From Shimia_B sp039815465 (GTDB taxonomy: Bacteria > Pseudomonadota > Alphaproteobacteria > Rhodobacterales > Rhodobacteraceae), in the NCBI GenBank assembly GCA_039815465.1, contig JBCBZG010000020.1, positions 1-64,000 of the forward strand: a stretch of DNA of 64,000 nt, read 5' to 3'. The translations under genes were made by a program, and so were the position numbers. Shown piece by piece: positions 36,955 to 46,249 of this stretch. Each line of letters starts with the position of its first letter. The stretch's first letter is position 1. Under the pieces are notes generated by a model. That model was not told the origin of the DNA. It ran no database searches and saw only the letters and a list, made by a program, of their open reading frames with translations.

Positions 36955-37781
36955 GACAAGACAGCCATGCGCGTCTTATCGTTGACCTCGGGTCGGATGC
37001 CAAACCAACGCTCGAACCCCGGAACGGCTTGATGCAACAGCATGCCTAAGCCATCGACGGTGACGCAACCTGCCTCCCGCGCGGTATCGAGAAGTTTGGT
37101 TTGCAGCGGGACATAAACCAAATCGCAGACGACATCGCCCCGTGCGAGCCCATCGAGCGGCACGCGAAGTTCTGCCTGGCCGATCATGCCCAAGGCCGTG
37201 GTGTTGATAATGGTGGTCGCGTCCTCGATAGCGTCGCCCGCTTCCACCCAGTCGACGATTGTGACCTTTTTCCCAAAATCCTCTCGCAGGGTTTCCGCCT
37301 TGGATCTGGTACGATTTGTTAGCAGCACTTCGGGACAACCGGTTTCGATCAAACTGGCCACAACAGCGCGGGCCGCACCGCCGGCACCGAGCACAGCGGC
37401 AGGCCCGGCTGTGGGCTGCCAGCCCGGCGCCCCGGCGCGTAGGTTGGCGATAAAACCGTAGCCATCGGTATTGTCGGCATGGATCAACCCATCGCGGCGA
37501 AAGATCAGGGTGTTGGCTGCACCTGCCATAATGGCACGGTCCGTACACTTGTCCGCGATTTTGAGCGCGGCGAGTTTATGGGGTAGCGTTACATTGAGTC
37601 CCACAAACCCGGCTTTCGGCAGAGCTCGGACGACGGTTTCAAAATCTGCTTGAGCGACATGAAGCGGCACGTAATGCCCAGCAACGCCGTAGGTGGAGAG
37701 CCAGTGCCGAAAAAGGATCGGAGATTTCGAGTGCCCGATTGGGTCACCCACAACACCAGCTAAGGGTATGGAGCTGGCCAT
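36951..37781 (-). CDS. aroE: Shikimate dehydrogenase
   Basis: The 276-residue protein has the shikimate site GDPIGHSKSPILFRHWL, catalytic Lys/Asp in NVTLPHKLAAL and DNTDGYGF, the NADP motif VLGAGGAARAVV and the C-terminal MLLHQAVPGFERWFG. It makes shikimate in the aromatic pathway. ATG 37781 has AAGGAGG about eight bases upstream. It is the first gene of aroE-coaE-dnaQ and faces the long AT-rich gap before rho; a maf gene that often precedes it is not here. Confidence 0.97.
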   Translation of the reverse strand: MASSIPLAGVVGDPIGHSKSPILFRHWLSTYGVAGHYVPLHVAQADFETVVRALPKAGFVGLNVTLPHKLAALKIADKCTDRAIMAGAANTLIFRRDGLIHADNTDGYGFIANLRAGAPGWQPTAGPAAVLGAGGAARAVVASLIETGCPEVLLTNRTRSKAETLREDFGKKVTIVDWVEAGDAIEDATTIINTTALGMIGQAELRVPLDGLARGDVVCDLVYVPLQTKLLDTAREAGCVTVDGLGMLLHQAVPGFERWFGIRPEVNDKTRMAVLS

Positions 37782-38360
37782 GGGAACCTCCTTCTTCGGG
37801 TCATCAAACGCACGTGCTGGCGCGTTGCGCGCAAGCTCCGCGGGAGTTTATTTTCTAGAGCGTCAGATACAATAGCGATCCATGGATGTGCGTAACCTTG
37901 TAGACAACCAGGTCTGTGATCTGCGGAGAGCGTGGGAGAGAGTTGTCGGTTGGCCGCTATTCTGCGCCTTGGGGAGAACCGTGGGGGATTGCGTGGAGTT
38001 TGGTTGGCACTTTTACCGGTGTGGACAGGGATAAGTTCGGATGTGGATAGTTTGGATCTAGATGGGGTTTTGCCCGGAGGCTTGGCTGAATCTCTGAAAT
38101 TATACATCTATTTCAGTTAGTTATATTGTCTTCCCGTAGCACGATGTTGTGCCCAATGTGCACAAATCACTGGATAAATGCCTTATCCTCAGAAATGTCT
38201 GGTCCATCATAATCATCAATCTTTTCTTTACCTTTATATATAGGGTAAGGACCTACAGCCTTGGAACATTGACTCACTGTGATGTTCGAGGTAGCCACGC
38301 GTTGCTTCGTCCGAAGCGTGACCAACTCCCGAACACGATATATTTGCGTCAGGACTTTCC
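37782..38360. other. AT-rich intergenic region, candidate oriC
   Basis: The longest gene-free gap in the window (579 bp) and the most AT-rich: by hand count 38101-38280 is 38% GC (68 of 180), against roughly 60% in neighbouring genes. DnaA-box-like 9-mers: TGTGGATAG at 38042 and TTATCCTCA at 38183 (one mismatch each to TGTGGATAA/TTATCCACA), TGTGGACAG at 38020, TGTGCACAA at 38157 and ACTGGATAA at 38169 (two each). GANTC sites at 38088 and 38271. An inverted repeat CTGAAAT/ATTTCAG at 38094-38116 and a hairpin GCTTCG-TC-CGAAGC at 38304-38317, the latter likely in the rho leader. Flanking gene order is the origin order of alphaproteobacteria. No convincing gene is inside. Local GC skew argues against an origin. 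Confidence 0.5.
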
Positions 38361-39632
38361 ATGACATCAGAACGCCTCAACTTGGCTGATCTTAAAGCCC
38401 GTAGTCCAAAAGACCTTTTGGCTATGGCTGAAGAGCTGGAGATCGAGAACGCATCGACGATGCGGAAGGGCGACATGATGTTCGCCATTCTCAAGGAGCG
38501 CGCTGAGGACGGGTGGGAAATTTCCGGCGATGGCGTGCTAGAGGTTTTGCAGGACGGGTTCGGATTTTTGCGAAGCCCGGAGGCGAACTACCTTCCCGGT
38601 CCGGACGACATTTATGTCTCCCCCGATATGATCCGTCAGTTTTCGCTGCGGACGGGAGATACGATTGAGGGCGTGATTAAGGCCCCGGGGGAGAATGAGC
38701 GGTACTTTGGCATGACCAAGGTGACGCGCATCAACTTTGAGGACCCGGAGCGCGCGCGGCACAAGATCAACTTTGACAACCTGACGCCGCTTTATCCCGA
38801 CGAGCGCCTGACGATGGAGCTGGAAGACCCGACGACCAAAGATCGGTCAGCGCGGATCATCGACCTCGTTGCGCCGATTGGTAAAGGGCAGCGGTCGCTG
38901 ATCGTGGCGCCGCCGCGGACAGGTAAGACGGTCCTGTTGCAGAATATCGCGACGTCGATCGAAAAGAACCATCCAGAGTGCTATTTGATTGTGCTGCTCA
39001 TCGATGAACGGCCGGAAGAAGTCACGGATATGCAACGCTCCGTTCAGGGGGAGGTGATTTCATCGACCTTTGACGAACCTGCGACGCGGCACGTTGCCGT
39101 GTCGGAGATGGTGATTGAGAAAGCGAAGCGCCTGGTTGAGCACAAGCGGGACGTTGTCATCCTGCTCGATTCCATCACGCGTTTGGGTCGTGCGTTCAAC
39201 ACGGTGGTGCCGTCCTCGGGCAAGGTTCTGACCGGCGGTGTGGATGCGAACGCCCTGCAGCGGCCTAAGCGGTTCTTTGGTGCCGCGCGGAATATTGAAG
39301 AGGGTGGGTCGCTGACGATCATTGCGACGGCGCTGATCGATACGGGCAGCCGGATGGACGAGGTGATCTTTGAAGAATTCAAAGGCACCGGTAACTCTGA
39401 AATCGTGCTGGACCGTAAGGTGGCAGACAAGCGTGTCTTCCCCGCGATGGACATTCTCAAATCCGGGACGCGGAAAGAGGATCTGTTGGTCGATAAGGTG
39501 GACCTGCAGAAGACGTATGTCCTGCGCCGTATCCTGAACCCGATGGGGACGACGGATGCGATTGAGTTCCTGATTTCAAAGCTCAAACAGACGAAGACAA
39601 ATTCCGACTTTTTCGATTCCATGAATACCTAG
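38361..39632 (+). CDS. rho: Transcription termination factor Rho
   Basis: The 423-residue protein has the N-terminal helix bundle and the RNA-binding cold-shock-like domain (GVLEVLQDGFGFLRSPE), then the ATPase: Walker A GQRSLIVAPPRTGKTVLLQN, Walker B VVILLDSITRLGRA, the Q-loop GGVDANALQRPKRFFGAARN and the R-loop. It is a hexameric RNA helicase that ends transcription. The long AT-rich leader and hairpin upstream may allow autoregulation. First gene of the rho-mnmE-mnmG-rsmG-parAB block. Confidence 0.98.
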   Translation: MTSERLNLADLKARSPKDLLAMAEELEIENASTMRKGDMMFAILKERAEDGWEISGDGVLEVLQDGFGFLRSPEANYLPGPDDIYVSPDMIRQFSLRTGDTIEGVIKAPGENERYFGMTKVTRINFEDPERARHKINFDNLTPLYPDERLTMELEDPTTKDRSARIIDLVAPIGKGQRSLIVAPPRTGKTVLLQNIATSIEKNHPECYLIVLLIDERPEEVTDMQRSVQGEVISSTFDEPATRHVAVSEMVIEKAKRLVEHKRDVVILLDSITRLGRAFNTVVPSSGKVLTGGVDANALQRPKRFFGAARNIEEGGSLTIIATALIDTGSRMDEVIFEEFKGTGNSEIVLDRKVADKRVFPAMDILKSGTRKEDLLVDKVDLQKTYVLRRILNPMGTTDAIEFLISKLKQTKTNSDFFDSMNT

Positions 39633-39648
39633 ACTTATGGGCACGGCT

Positions 39649-40941
39649 ATGGCGGACACGATATTTGCCTTGGCAAGCGGGTCCGGCCGCGCCGGTGTTG
39701 CCGTGATCCGCGTGTCGGGCCCAGCGTCTCTGGACGCATTGCGGGCCTTGTTGGCGGGTGGATCCGTCCCACGGTACCGTGAGGCTGCCTTGCGGGGGTT
39801 GTATGACGGCGATGGACAGCTTGTGGATGAATCGCTCGTTCTGGCGTTTGAGGAGGGTAAGAGTTTTACAGGCGAAGTGTCTGTGGAGCTGCAGTGCCAC
39901 GGAAGTCCAGCTGTTGTGGCGAAACTCATGGATCTTTTGGCCGCGCTACCTGACGTGCGTATCGCAGAATCGGGAGAGTTCACGCGGCGGGCGCTTTACA
40001 ACGGGCGTCTCGATTTGACGCAGGTTGAGGCGCTAGGGGAGTTGATCTCGGCAGAGAGTGAAGCACAGCGGAAGTTGGCGATGTCGCTTTATTCTGGTGG
40101 GTTGTCAGAGAAACTGATGGCAGTACGAGAGCATCTACTCACTGGGGTGGCATTGTTGGAAGCGACCATCGATTTCTCGGATGAGGAACTGCCGGATGGG
40201 TTGTTGGAGCAAGTCGCGTCGGAGCTCGAGCTGGCGGAGAAGGAAGTTAAGGGCCTTTTGAAGGGTGCGTCGTCGGCGCAACGGGTGGCTCAGGGTTTTG
40301 AGGTGGCATTGGTCGGTCGGCCTAATGTCGGAAAGTCGTCTTTGCTAAATTGGATCGTTGGGGATGACGCTGCGATTGTGACCCCAGTCGCGGGCACGAC
40401 GCGGGATGCGTTGGAGTGTAGGGTGCTGTTGGGGGACCAGCTTGTGACATTTGTCGATACCGCCGGGTTGCGCGACAGCGAGGATGCGATTGAGAAAGAG
40501 GGCATGCGCCGAGCTGTTGAACGGGGCAAGCGTGCGGATGTGTGTTTGGTTCTGAATGATGGCACCGGGATGCCAGACGGTCTGGATGCAGATTTAGACT
40601 TCGTTGAGGTGCAGTCTAAGACGGACTTGCGGCCGGGTATTGTCGGTATTTCTGTTGTTGACGGGACTGGTGTTTCCGAGCTGTTAGCATCGGTAACGGA
40701 CCGGTTGAATGCTCGTGCGCGTGGGGCGTCCTTGGTTGCGTCGAAGCGTCAGGAAGAGGGTTTGCGAGGGTGCGCGGAAGCGCTTGAGCGAGGGCTAATG
40801 GGGCTGAGGAATGGTTTAGCGACGGAGTTGGTTGCTGAAGACGTTCGTGAGGGTATTCGGGCTGTTGAACAAACGCTTGGAAAGATTGGGGTGGAGGACG
40901 TGTTGGGTAAGGTGTTCTCGTCGTTCTGCATCGGGAAGTAG
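39649..40941 (+). CDS. mnmE: tRNA modification GTPase MnmE
   Basis: The 430-residue protein has the N-terminal folate-binding domain (DTIFALASGSGRAGVAVIRVSGP is residues 3-25), a helical domain split around a G domain with GRPNVGKSSLLNW, GTTRD, DTAGL and SKTD, and the C-terminal CIGK with the essential Cys. With MnmG it modifies U34 of certain tRNAs. ATG 39649 is chosen on the family N terminus; an ATG at 39637 adds four residues. Strong G excess on the coding strand is noticeable here. Confidence 0.96.
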   Translation: MADTIFALASGSGRAGVAVIRVSGPASLDALRALLAGGSVPRYREAALRGLYDGDGQLVDESLVLAFEEGKSFTGEVSVELQCHGSPAVVAKLMDLLAALPDVRIAESGEFTRRALYNGRLDLTQVEALGELISAESEAQRKLAMSLYSGGLSEKLMAVREHLLTGVALLEATIDFSDEELPDGLLEQVASELELAEKEVKGLLKGASSAQRVAQGFEVALVGRPNVGKSSLLNWIVGDDAAIVTPVAGTTRDALECRVLLGDQLVTFVDTAGLRDSEDAIEKEGMRRAVERGKRADVCLVLNDGTGMPDGLDADLDFVEVQSKTDLRPGIVGISVVDGTGVSELLASVTDRLNARARGASLVASKRQEEGLRGCAEALERGLMGLRNGLATELVAEDVREGIRAVEQTLGKIGVEDVLGKVFSSFCIGK

Positions 40942-40943
40942 GA

Positions 40944-42818
40944 GTGTTTCACGTGAAACATTGGGACTTTGATATCGTGGTTATTGGCGGTGGTCATGCG
41001 GGATGTGAAGCCGCAGCAGTCGCGGCCCGCATGGGAGCGCGAACGGCGCTCCTGACGCTCGATGCTGACAAGATTGGCGTGATGTCTTGTAACCCGGCGA
41101 TCGGAGGCTTGGGTAAAGGGCATCTCGTGCGTGAAATTGATGCGCTCGACGGGATAATGGGGCGATGCGCGGATGCGGCTGGGATTCAATTCCGATTGCT
41201 AAACCGACGGAAAGGGCCCGCTGTCCAAGGCCCCCGTGCACAGTCAGACCGCGCCCTTTACCGAGCGGCAGTTCAGGCGGAACTCAACGCGTTGCCCAAC
41301 CTGAAAATCGTGGAGGGAGAAGCTGCGGACTTGATCACCGAGGTTAATCAGGTTTGTGGCGTTGTGCTTGCTGACGGATCCCATGTGCGTTGTGGTCACG
41401 TTATTCTGACGACTGGCACATTCCTACGCGGGGTGATCCATATCGGAGACAAAAGCTATGCGGGTGGGCGTATGGGCGAAGCCGCGGCGAGCCGTTTAGC
41501 GCATCGCCTTGATGACATGGCGCTCCCGCTGGGTCGGCTTAAGACCGGTACACCCCCCCGCTTAGATGGGAAGACGATAGATTGGTCCGTGTGTGATCAG
41601 CAACCGGGTGATGCCGATCCGGAGTTCTTTTCCTTTCTCACAACGGAAGCAAAAGTGCGCCAAGTGAGCTGTGGGATCACGCATACAAATCCAAAGACAC
41701 ACGAGATCATAGAAAGAAATCTCAAACGCTCGGCAATGTATGGGGGCCATATCGAAGGCGTTGGGCCACGATACTGCCCATCAATTGAAGATAAGGTTGT
41801 CCGCTTCGCTGAGAAATCGTCACATCAGATCTTCTTGGAACCGGAAGGCTTAGATACAAGTACGGTCTATCCAAACGGGATATCCACCTCGTTGCGGATT
41901 GAAGTTCAGGAAGTGTATGTCGCGTCGATTAGAGGACTCGAGGCGGCGAAGATTTTGCAGCCTGGCTACGCGATCGAATATGACTATGTCGATCCTCGTT
42001 CACTCGATAGTGCTCTGCAGCTTAGTGGAATCTCTGGGCTTTCGTTGGCTGGACAGATCAATGGAACAACCGGCTATGAAGAAGCGGCCGCCCAGGGGCT
42101 TGTCGCCGGTATCAATGGGGCGCTGGCTGTGCAGGGAAAAGAGTTGATCACTTTTTCGAGGCGATCGTCGTATATCGGGGTCATGATCGATGACCTGACG
42201 ACCCGTGGTGTCACTGAGCCCTACCGAATGTTTACCTCTCGCGCTGAATTTCGCTTGTCGTTACGGGCTGATAATGCCGACCAACGTCTAACGGAGTTCG
42301 GGCGTGATTTCGGATGTGTTGGAAACGACCGATGGTCGAAGTTTCAAGAAAAGGCGACTGAGCTAAAGGCTGCTCGGAACGCTTTGTCGAACATTTCTGC
42401 TACGCCTAAGGAGGCTCGTCACGCTGGTATCGAGGTCAAGGAAGACGGTGCGCGACGGGACGGGCATGCGCTGCTCGCTTTTCCAGGTGTGTCATTAACC
42501 TCGCTAATGCCGCTTAATGCTTCCCTCGGTGAGATTTCTGACAGCATTGCTTTGCAAGTGGAGCGTGATGCAATGTATCGGAGTTACATTGACCGGCAAA
42601 TGAACGAAGCTCATCGGCTAGAGCGTGACAGCAATACAGTTATTCCAGCAGGCTTTGAGTATGGTCAAATCAGCGGGCTTTCAAAGGAGTTGCAAGGAAA
42701 GCTGGCTAGAGTCAGACCGGAGAACTTAGCGCAAGCTGGGAGAATTGATGGTATGACCCCAGCAGCGCTGGTGCTCATTCTCGCCCACCTCAACAAAGCG
42801 GCCAAGCGAGCGATCTGA
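40944..42818 (+). CDS. mnmG: tRNA uridine-34 carboxymethylaminomethyl-modification enzyme MnmG
   Basis: The 624-residue flavoprotein has the FAD motif DIVVIGGGHAGCEAAAVAARMG, the catalytic-Cys region MSCNPAIGGLGKGHL, TGTFLRGVIHIG and TSRAEFRLSLRADNAD. It forms a complex with MnmE. GTG 40944 starts two bases after mnmE; the alternative GTG at 40953 has GGAG eight bases upstream and would remove three residues. Either way the first codons lie in a perfect parS site, which encodes FHVKH. Confidence 0.96.
   Translation: MFHVKHWDFDIVVIGGGHAGCEAAAVAARMGARTALLTLDADKIGVMSCNPAIGGLGKGHLVREIDALDGIMGRCADAAGIQFRLLNRRKGPAVQGPRAQSDRALYRAAVQAELNALPNLKIVEGEAADLITEVNQVCGVVLADGSHVRCGHVILTTGTFLRGVIHIGDKSYAGGRMGEAAASRLAHRLDDMALPLGRLKTGTPPRLDGKTIDWSVCDQQPGDADPEFFSFLTTEAKVRQVSCGITHTNPKTHEIIERNLKRSAMYGGHIEGVGPRYCPSIEDKVVRFAEKSSHQIFLEPEGLDTSTVYPNGISTSLRIEVQEVYVASIRGLEAAKILQPGYAIEYDYVDPRSLDSALQLSGISGLSLAGQINGTTGYEEAAAQGLVAGINGALAVQGKELITFSRRSSYIGVMIDDLTTRGVTEPYRMFTSRAEFRLSLRADNADQRLTEFGRDFGCVGNDRWSKFQEKATELKAARNALSNISATPKEARHAGIEVKEDGARRDGHALLAFPGVSLTSLMPLNASLGEISDSIALQVERDAMYRSYIDRQMNEAHRLERDSNTVIPAGFEYGQISGLSKELQGKLARVRPENLAQAGRIDGMTPAALVLILAHLNKAAKRAI
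40945..40960. promoter_or_regulatory. parS site 1 (ParB-binding centromere), in mnmG 5' end
   Basis: TGTTTCACGTGAAACA is a perfect 16-bp palindrome identical to the bacterial parS consensus. ParB loads here as a CTP-dependent clamp. It lies at the start of mnmG, 3.3 kb before parB. Confidence 0.97.
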
Positions 42819-43429
42819 TGGATTCCCAACAGATTGAGAACAGTGTTTCACGTGAAACATTGGCATCGCTTCGGATGTACGAGCAGCTTCTTGCAAAGTG
42901 GACCAAGCGAGTCAGTCTTATCAGCAAGCGCGATCAAAGCGACATTTGGAACCGCCATATCTTAGATTCTCTTCAAGTATGGCCACATCTCCAACACGCA
43001 CTCACCGTCGTTGATTTCGGTTCCGGTGGCGGGCTCCCTGGCCTCGTCATCGCAATCTGCCAGAAGCACGAAAATCGATCCGGCCACACAACCCTCATCG
43101 AATCCGACCAACGTAAATGCGCCTTCCTTCGTCTGGTTTCCGTCGAGCTCGAGCTTCCGACAACAATCGTAACAGATCGGTTAGAGGCCGCATCCATTCA
43201 GCCATCAGAAATTGCCACAGCACGCGCGCTTGCATCGACGTCGGACCTCCTAGCCCACGCCGTTCGTCACACATCGCCCCCCCACACTGCATTTTTCCAC
43301 AAGGGCAGACTCGCCGATGACGAACTAAAAGCCGCGGCAAAGGATTGGAGCTTCTCAGTCACCGCCCATCCAAGTAAGACATCAGCAGATGGTGTCATCC
43401 TCCAATTCACGGATATCCGGGCAAGGTGA
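42818..43429 (+). CDS. rsmG: 16S rRNA (guanine-527-N7)-methyltransferase RsmG
   Basis: The 203-residue methyltransferase has the SAM motif VVDFGSGGGLPGLVIAI, WNRHILDSL before it and ATARALAS after. Loss causes low-level streptomycin resistance in other bacteria. ATG 42818 overlaps the mnmG TGA by one base. Residues SVSRET near the N terminus are encoded by the second parS site. From about here the plus strand is C-rich, unlike upstream genes. Confidence 0.95.
   Translation: MDSQQIENSVSRETLASLRMYEQLLAKWTKRVSLISKRDQSDIWNRHILDSLQVWPHLQHALTVVDFGSGGGLPGLVIAICQKHENRSGHTTLIESDQRKCAFLRLVSVELELPTTIVTDRLEAASIQPSEIATARALASTSDLLAHAVRHTSPPHTAFFHKGRLADDELKAAAKDWSFSVTAHPSKTSADGVILQFTDIRAR
42844..42859. promoter_or_regulatory. 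parS site 2, in rsmG 5' end
   Basis: A second perfect TGTTTCACGTGAAACA, 1.9 kb from the first and about 1.4 kb before parB. It lies in codons 9-14 of rsmG and is read in a different frame from site 1. Confidence 0.97.
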
Positions 43430-43435
43430 GCGTAC

Positions 43436-44245
43436 GTGGACAAACAGCTAAAGACGATAGCGATTTCTAACCAGAAAGGTGGCGTCGGGAAAACGACCAC
43501 GACGATCAATCTTGGCGCTGCACTCGCCGGCGCAGACAAAACTGTCCTCATAATCGACCTTGATCCACAGGGCAACGCTTCGACAGGTCTCGGAATCCCG
43601 CCAGAAGATCGGAAGATCACCGCCTACGACGTCCTAGTCGACGGCCATGATATCCTCGAGGCAATCTGGGAAACCGACGTCGCCAACGTGCATATCGTCC
43701 CGAGCACGGTTGACCTCAGTTCCGCTGACATCGAACTGATGTCTAACGAACGACGCTCTTTCCTCCTATCGCGCGCGATCCAGGACATTCGCGACGCCGA
43801 CTATTACGACTACGTGCTCATCGACTGCCCGCCGTCGCTCAACCTCTTGACGATCAACGCCATGGTCGCTGCAGACACCGTCCTGGTGCCCCTCCAAAGT
43901 GAATTCTTTGCGCTCGAAGGGCTGTCGCAACTCATGCTTACCATTCGCGAAATCCGAAGTACCGCCAACAAACGGCTCCGCATTGAGGGCATCGTGCTCA
44001 CCATGTTTGATCGTCGCAACAACTTGTCACAACAGGTGGAGGCCGATGCGCGCGAAAATCTTGGTGATCTCGTGTTCCAAACAATGATCCCGCGGAATGT
44101 GCGCGTCAGCGAGGCGCCATCCTTTGCGATGCCCGTGCTGCAATACGATCCGTCCTCCACCGGGGCCAAGGCGTACAAAGCCTTAGCCATTGAAATCATA
44201 AATAAAAACACTCTCAAAGGGGGCGCAGCTCATGGCTCAGGATAA
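43436..44245 (+). CDS. parA: Chromosome-partitioning ATPase ParA
   Basis: The 269-residue protein has the deviant Walker A AISNQKGGVGKTTTTINLGA, the switch DLDPQGNASTGLG and IDCPPSLNLLTINAM. There is no N-terminal DNA-binding domain, so it is the chromosomal (type Ib/Soj-like) form. GTG 43436 follows AAGGTGA. It moves ParB-parS complexes along nucleoid DNA. It overlaps parB by 14 bases. Confidence 0.97.
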   Translation: MDKQLKTIAISNQKGGVGKTTTTINLGAALAGADKTVLIIDLDPQGNASTGLGIPPEDRKITAYDVLVDGHDILEAIWETDVANVHIVPSTVDLSSADIELMSNERRSFLLSRAIQDIRDADYYDYVLIDCPPSLNLLTINAMVAADTVLVPLQSEFFALEGLSQLMLTIREIRSTANKRLRIEGIVLTMFDRRNNLSQQVEADARENLGDLVFQTMIPRNVRVSEAPSFAMPVLQYDPSSTGAKAYKALAIEIINKNTLKGGAAHGSG

Positions 44246-45110
44246 ACGACGCGGGCTCGGACGGGGTTTGTCGGCACTCATGGCCGATGTGGAGCAGTCG
44301 GAAACACAAACTGCGCCCGCACCAGCGCCGGTCGACACCCTGGTCCCCATCGAGACAGTGCACCCAAACCCCGATCAGCCTCGCCACACGTTTGTGGAGG
44401 AAGACCTCAACGATCTCGCAAATTCCATCGCCGAAAAGGGGATCATTCAGCCCCTCGTCGTCCGCGCCCATCCCGCAAAGCCTGGTGAGTACGAAATCGT
44501 CGCGGGTGAGCGACGTTGGCGGGCAGCCCAGCGAGCCCAACTCCATTCGCTACCAGTGGTCGTGCGGGACTTCTCTGACACGGAAGTACTCGAAGTTGCG
44601 ATCATCGAAAACATCCAGCGCGCTGATCTGAACCCGGTGGAAGAGGCTCTTGGGTTCGAACAGCTCATGTCCCGCTTTGACCGCACGCAAGAACAGCTCG
44701 CCTCAGCTTTAGGCAAAAGCCGCCCCTATATCGCGAACGCTCTACGTTTGTTGTCCCTGCCGCAAGACGTCCGCACGCTGTTGCAAGATGGCAAGCTGAC
44801 CGCCGGACACGCCCGTGCATTGATCACTTCTGCCGACCCATCTCGACTGGCGACGCTGGTCGTATCGAAAGGCCTTTCCGTTCGGGAGACGGAGAAGCTC
44901 GCCAAGAAAGGCCCTGAAAAGCCAAAGTCCCCGACCGCTGCCAAGCCGGAGAAAGATGCGGATACTCGCGCACTCGAAGGCGATCTGTCCGCCACACTCG
45001 GGATGCGTGTCTCGCTGGTTCATGCGCCGGGCAATGACGGTGGAACGCTTTCGATCCGCTACAAAGACCTCGAACAGCTCGATGACCTCTGTCGTCTGCT
45101 CGGTGGTTAA
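44232..45110 (+). CDS. parB: Chromosome-partitioning protein ParB
   Basis: The 292-residue protein has the N-terminal RGLGRGLSALM box that contacts ParA, NPDQPRHTF, the CTP-binding motif GERRWRAAQRA, ENIQRADLNPVEEALGF and the helix-turn-helix LGKSRPYIANALRLLSLP, plus a C-terminal dimer domain. It spreads from the two parS sites in mnmG and rsmG. Its TAA overlaps the hemW stop in TTAA. Confidence 0.97.
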   Translation: MAQDKRRGLGRGLSALMADVEQSETQTAPAPAPVDTLVPIETVHPNPDQPRHTFVEEDLNDLANSIAEKGIIQPLVVRAHPAKPGEYEIVAGERRWRAAQRAQLHSLPVVVRDFSDTEVLEVAIIENIQRADLNPVEEALGFEQLMSRFDRTQEQLASALGKSRPYIANALRLLSLPQDVRTLLQDGKLTAGHARALITSADPSRLATLVVSKGLSVRETEKLAKKGPEKPKSPTAAKPEKDADTRALEGDLSATLGMRVSLVHAPGNDGGTLSIRYKDLEQLDDLCRLLGG

Positions 45111-46246
45111 ACCAGCAACTCGGTGATGATAGAATTCAGCAATGGCCGCCCCGCGGGCGTTGTTTGAAGCCGGTCACGTTGATCTTCTAACAGCCCAAGC
45201 TCTGTCAGTCGCGCGACTTTGTCTCCAGGCGCCTCCCAGCCAAGATGTTCAAGCTGCGCCATGGGAATACCATCCCGCAGACGCAGACCCATCAGAACCG
45301 CCTCTTCGATCACCTCGTCACGGCTCAACGTGTCTCGCACAGTTTCGCCGCTACCCAGCCGGTCCACACGTTCGAGCCACGCCTCTGGCGCAAGCGCCGT
45401 TTCTGTAGCGACCCGTTCTGCTCCCACACTCAATCGTCCATGGGCCCCAGGTCCGATCCCCGCCCAATCCCCGCCGGTCCAATAGATCAGGTTGTGTCGC
45501 GATTCTGCCCCTGGCACCGCATGGTTCGACGTCTCGTAACTCGGCATCCCGGCAGCCTCGCAAATCTCTTGCGTCGCGTCCCACATGTCGACTGCGACAT
45601 CCTCTTGCGGCAGCCCTTTCAATGATCCCGCGCGATGGCGTTTCGCAAAAACCGTCCCAGGCTCAATCGTCAGCTGATAAAGCGAGAGGTGATCGAGCCC
45701 CAGGCCAACAGCCCGCTCCAGCTCCGCACGCCAATCGTCCAGGCTTTGGTCTTGCCGGGCGTAGATCAAGTCGATGCTTACTCGGTCGAACTGTTCCCGG
45801 GCCACATCGAGCGCCACCAAGGCTTCTTCTGCTGAGTGCACGCGCCCAAGCTTGCGCAGGTCGATATCGTTGAACGCCTGCACTCCAATCGATACGCGGT
45901 TCACGCCCGCTGCCTGAAACCCGCGAAACTTATCCGCCTCGATGGAGGTGGGGTTGGCCTCCAGCGTGATCTCCACATCGTTGCTTGTCCGCCAAAGCGT
46001 CGTCGCGTCGTCGATCAGCGCGCCAACAAGGGCGGGGGGCATCAAGCTAGGGGTGCCGCCACCAAAGAATATGGTGTCGAGCACAGCATCTGGCACCTCC
46101 AACGCGACGCGACTCAGCTCCTGACGCAGGGCAGCGCTCCAACGGTCATGGTCAATCCCACCTCGGACGTGGGAGTTAAAGTCGCAATAGGGGCACTTCG
46201 CGGCGCAAAAGGGCCAATGCACATAGAGCCCGAACCGCCCCTGCAC
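45107..46246 (-). CDS. hemW: Radical SAM haem chaperone HemW
   Basis: The 379-residue protein has the radical-SAM cluster motif CAAKCPYCDFNSH, the HemW-specific FFGGGTPSLMPP, VNRVSIGVQAFN and SIDLIYARQDQS, and the C-terminal winged-helix HemN_C domain. The CxxxCxYC with no fourth upstream Cys separates HemW from coproporphyrinogen dehydrogenase HemN. It delivers haem to respiratory enzymes. It follows rph and rdgB on the minus strand with three bases between. Confidence 0.92.
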   Translation of the reverse strand: MQGRFGLYVHWPFCAAKCPYCDFNSHVRGGIDHDRWSAALRQELSRVALEVPDAVLDTIFFGGGTPSLMPPALVGALIDDATTLWRTSNDVEITLEANPTSIEADKFRGFQAAGVNRVSIGVQAFNDIDLRKLGRVHSAEEALVALDVAREQFDRVSIDLIYARQDQSLDDWRAELERAVGLGLDHLSLYQLTIEPGTVFAKRHRAGSLKGLPQEDVAVDMWDATQEICEAAGMPSYETSNHAVPGAESRHNLIYWTGGDWAGIGPGAHGRLSVGAERVATETALAPEAWLERVDRLGSGETVRDTLSRDEVIEEAVLMGLRLRDGIPMAQLEHLGWEAPGDKVARLTELGLLEDQRDRLQTTPAGRPLLNSIITELLV

Positions 46247-46249
46247 GCA

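Noticed and set aside
42571..42591. CAATGTA-N7-TACATTG inverted repeat near the GC-skew switch, considered as a dif/XerCD site
   Set aside because: It lacks the XerC/XerD arm sequences and the six-base core, and lies inside the conserved mnmG coding sequence.
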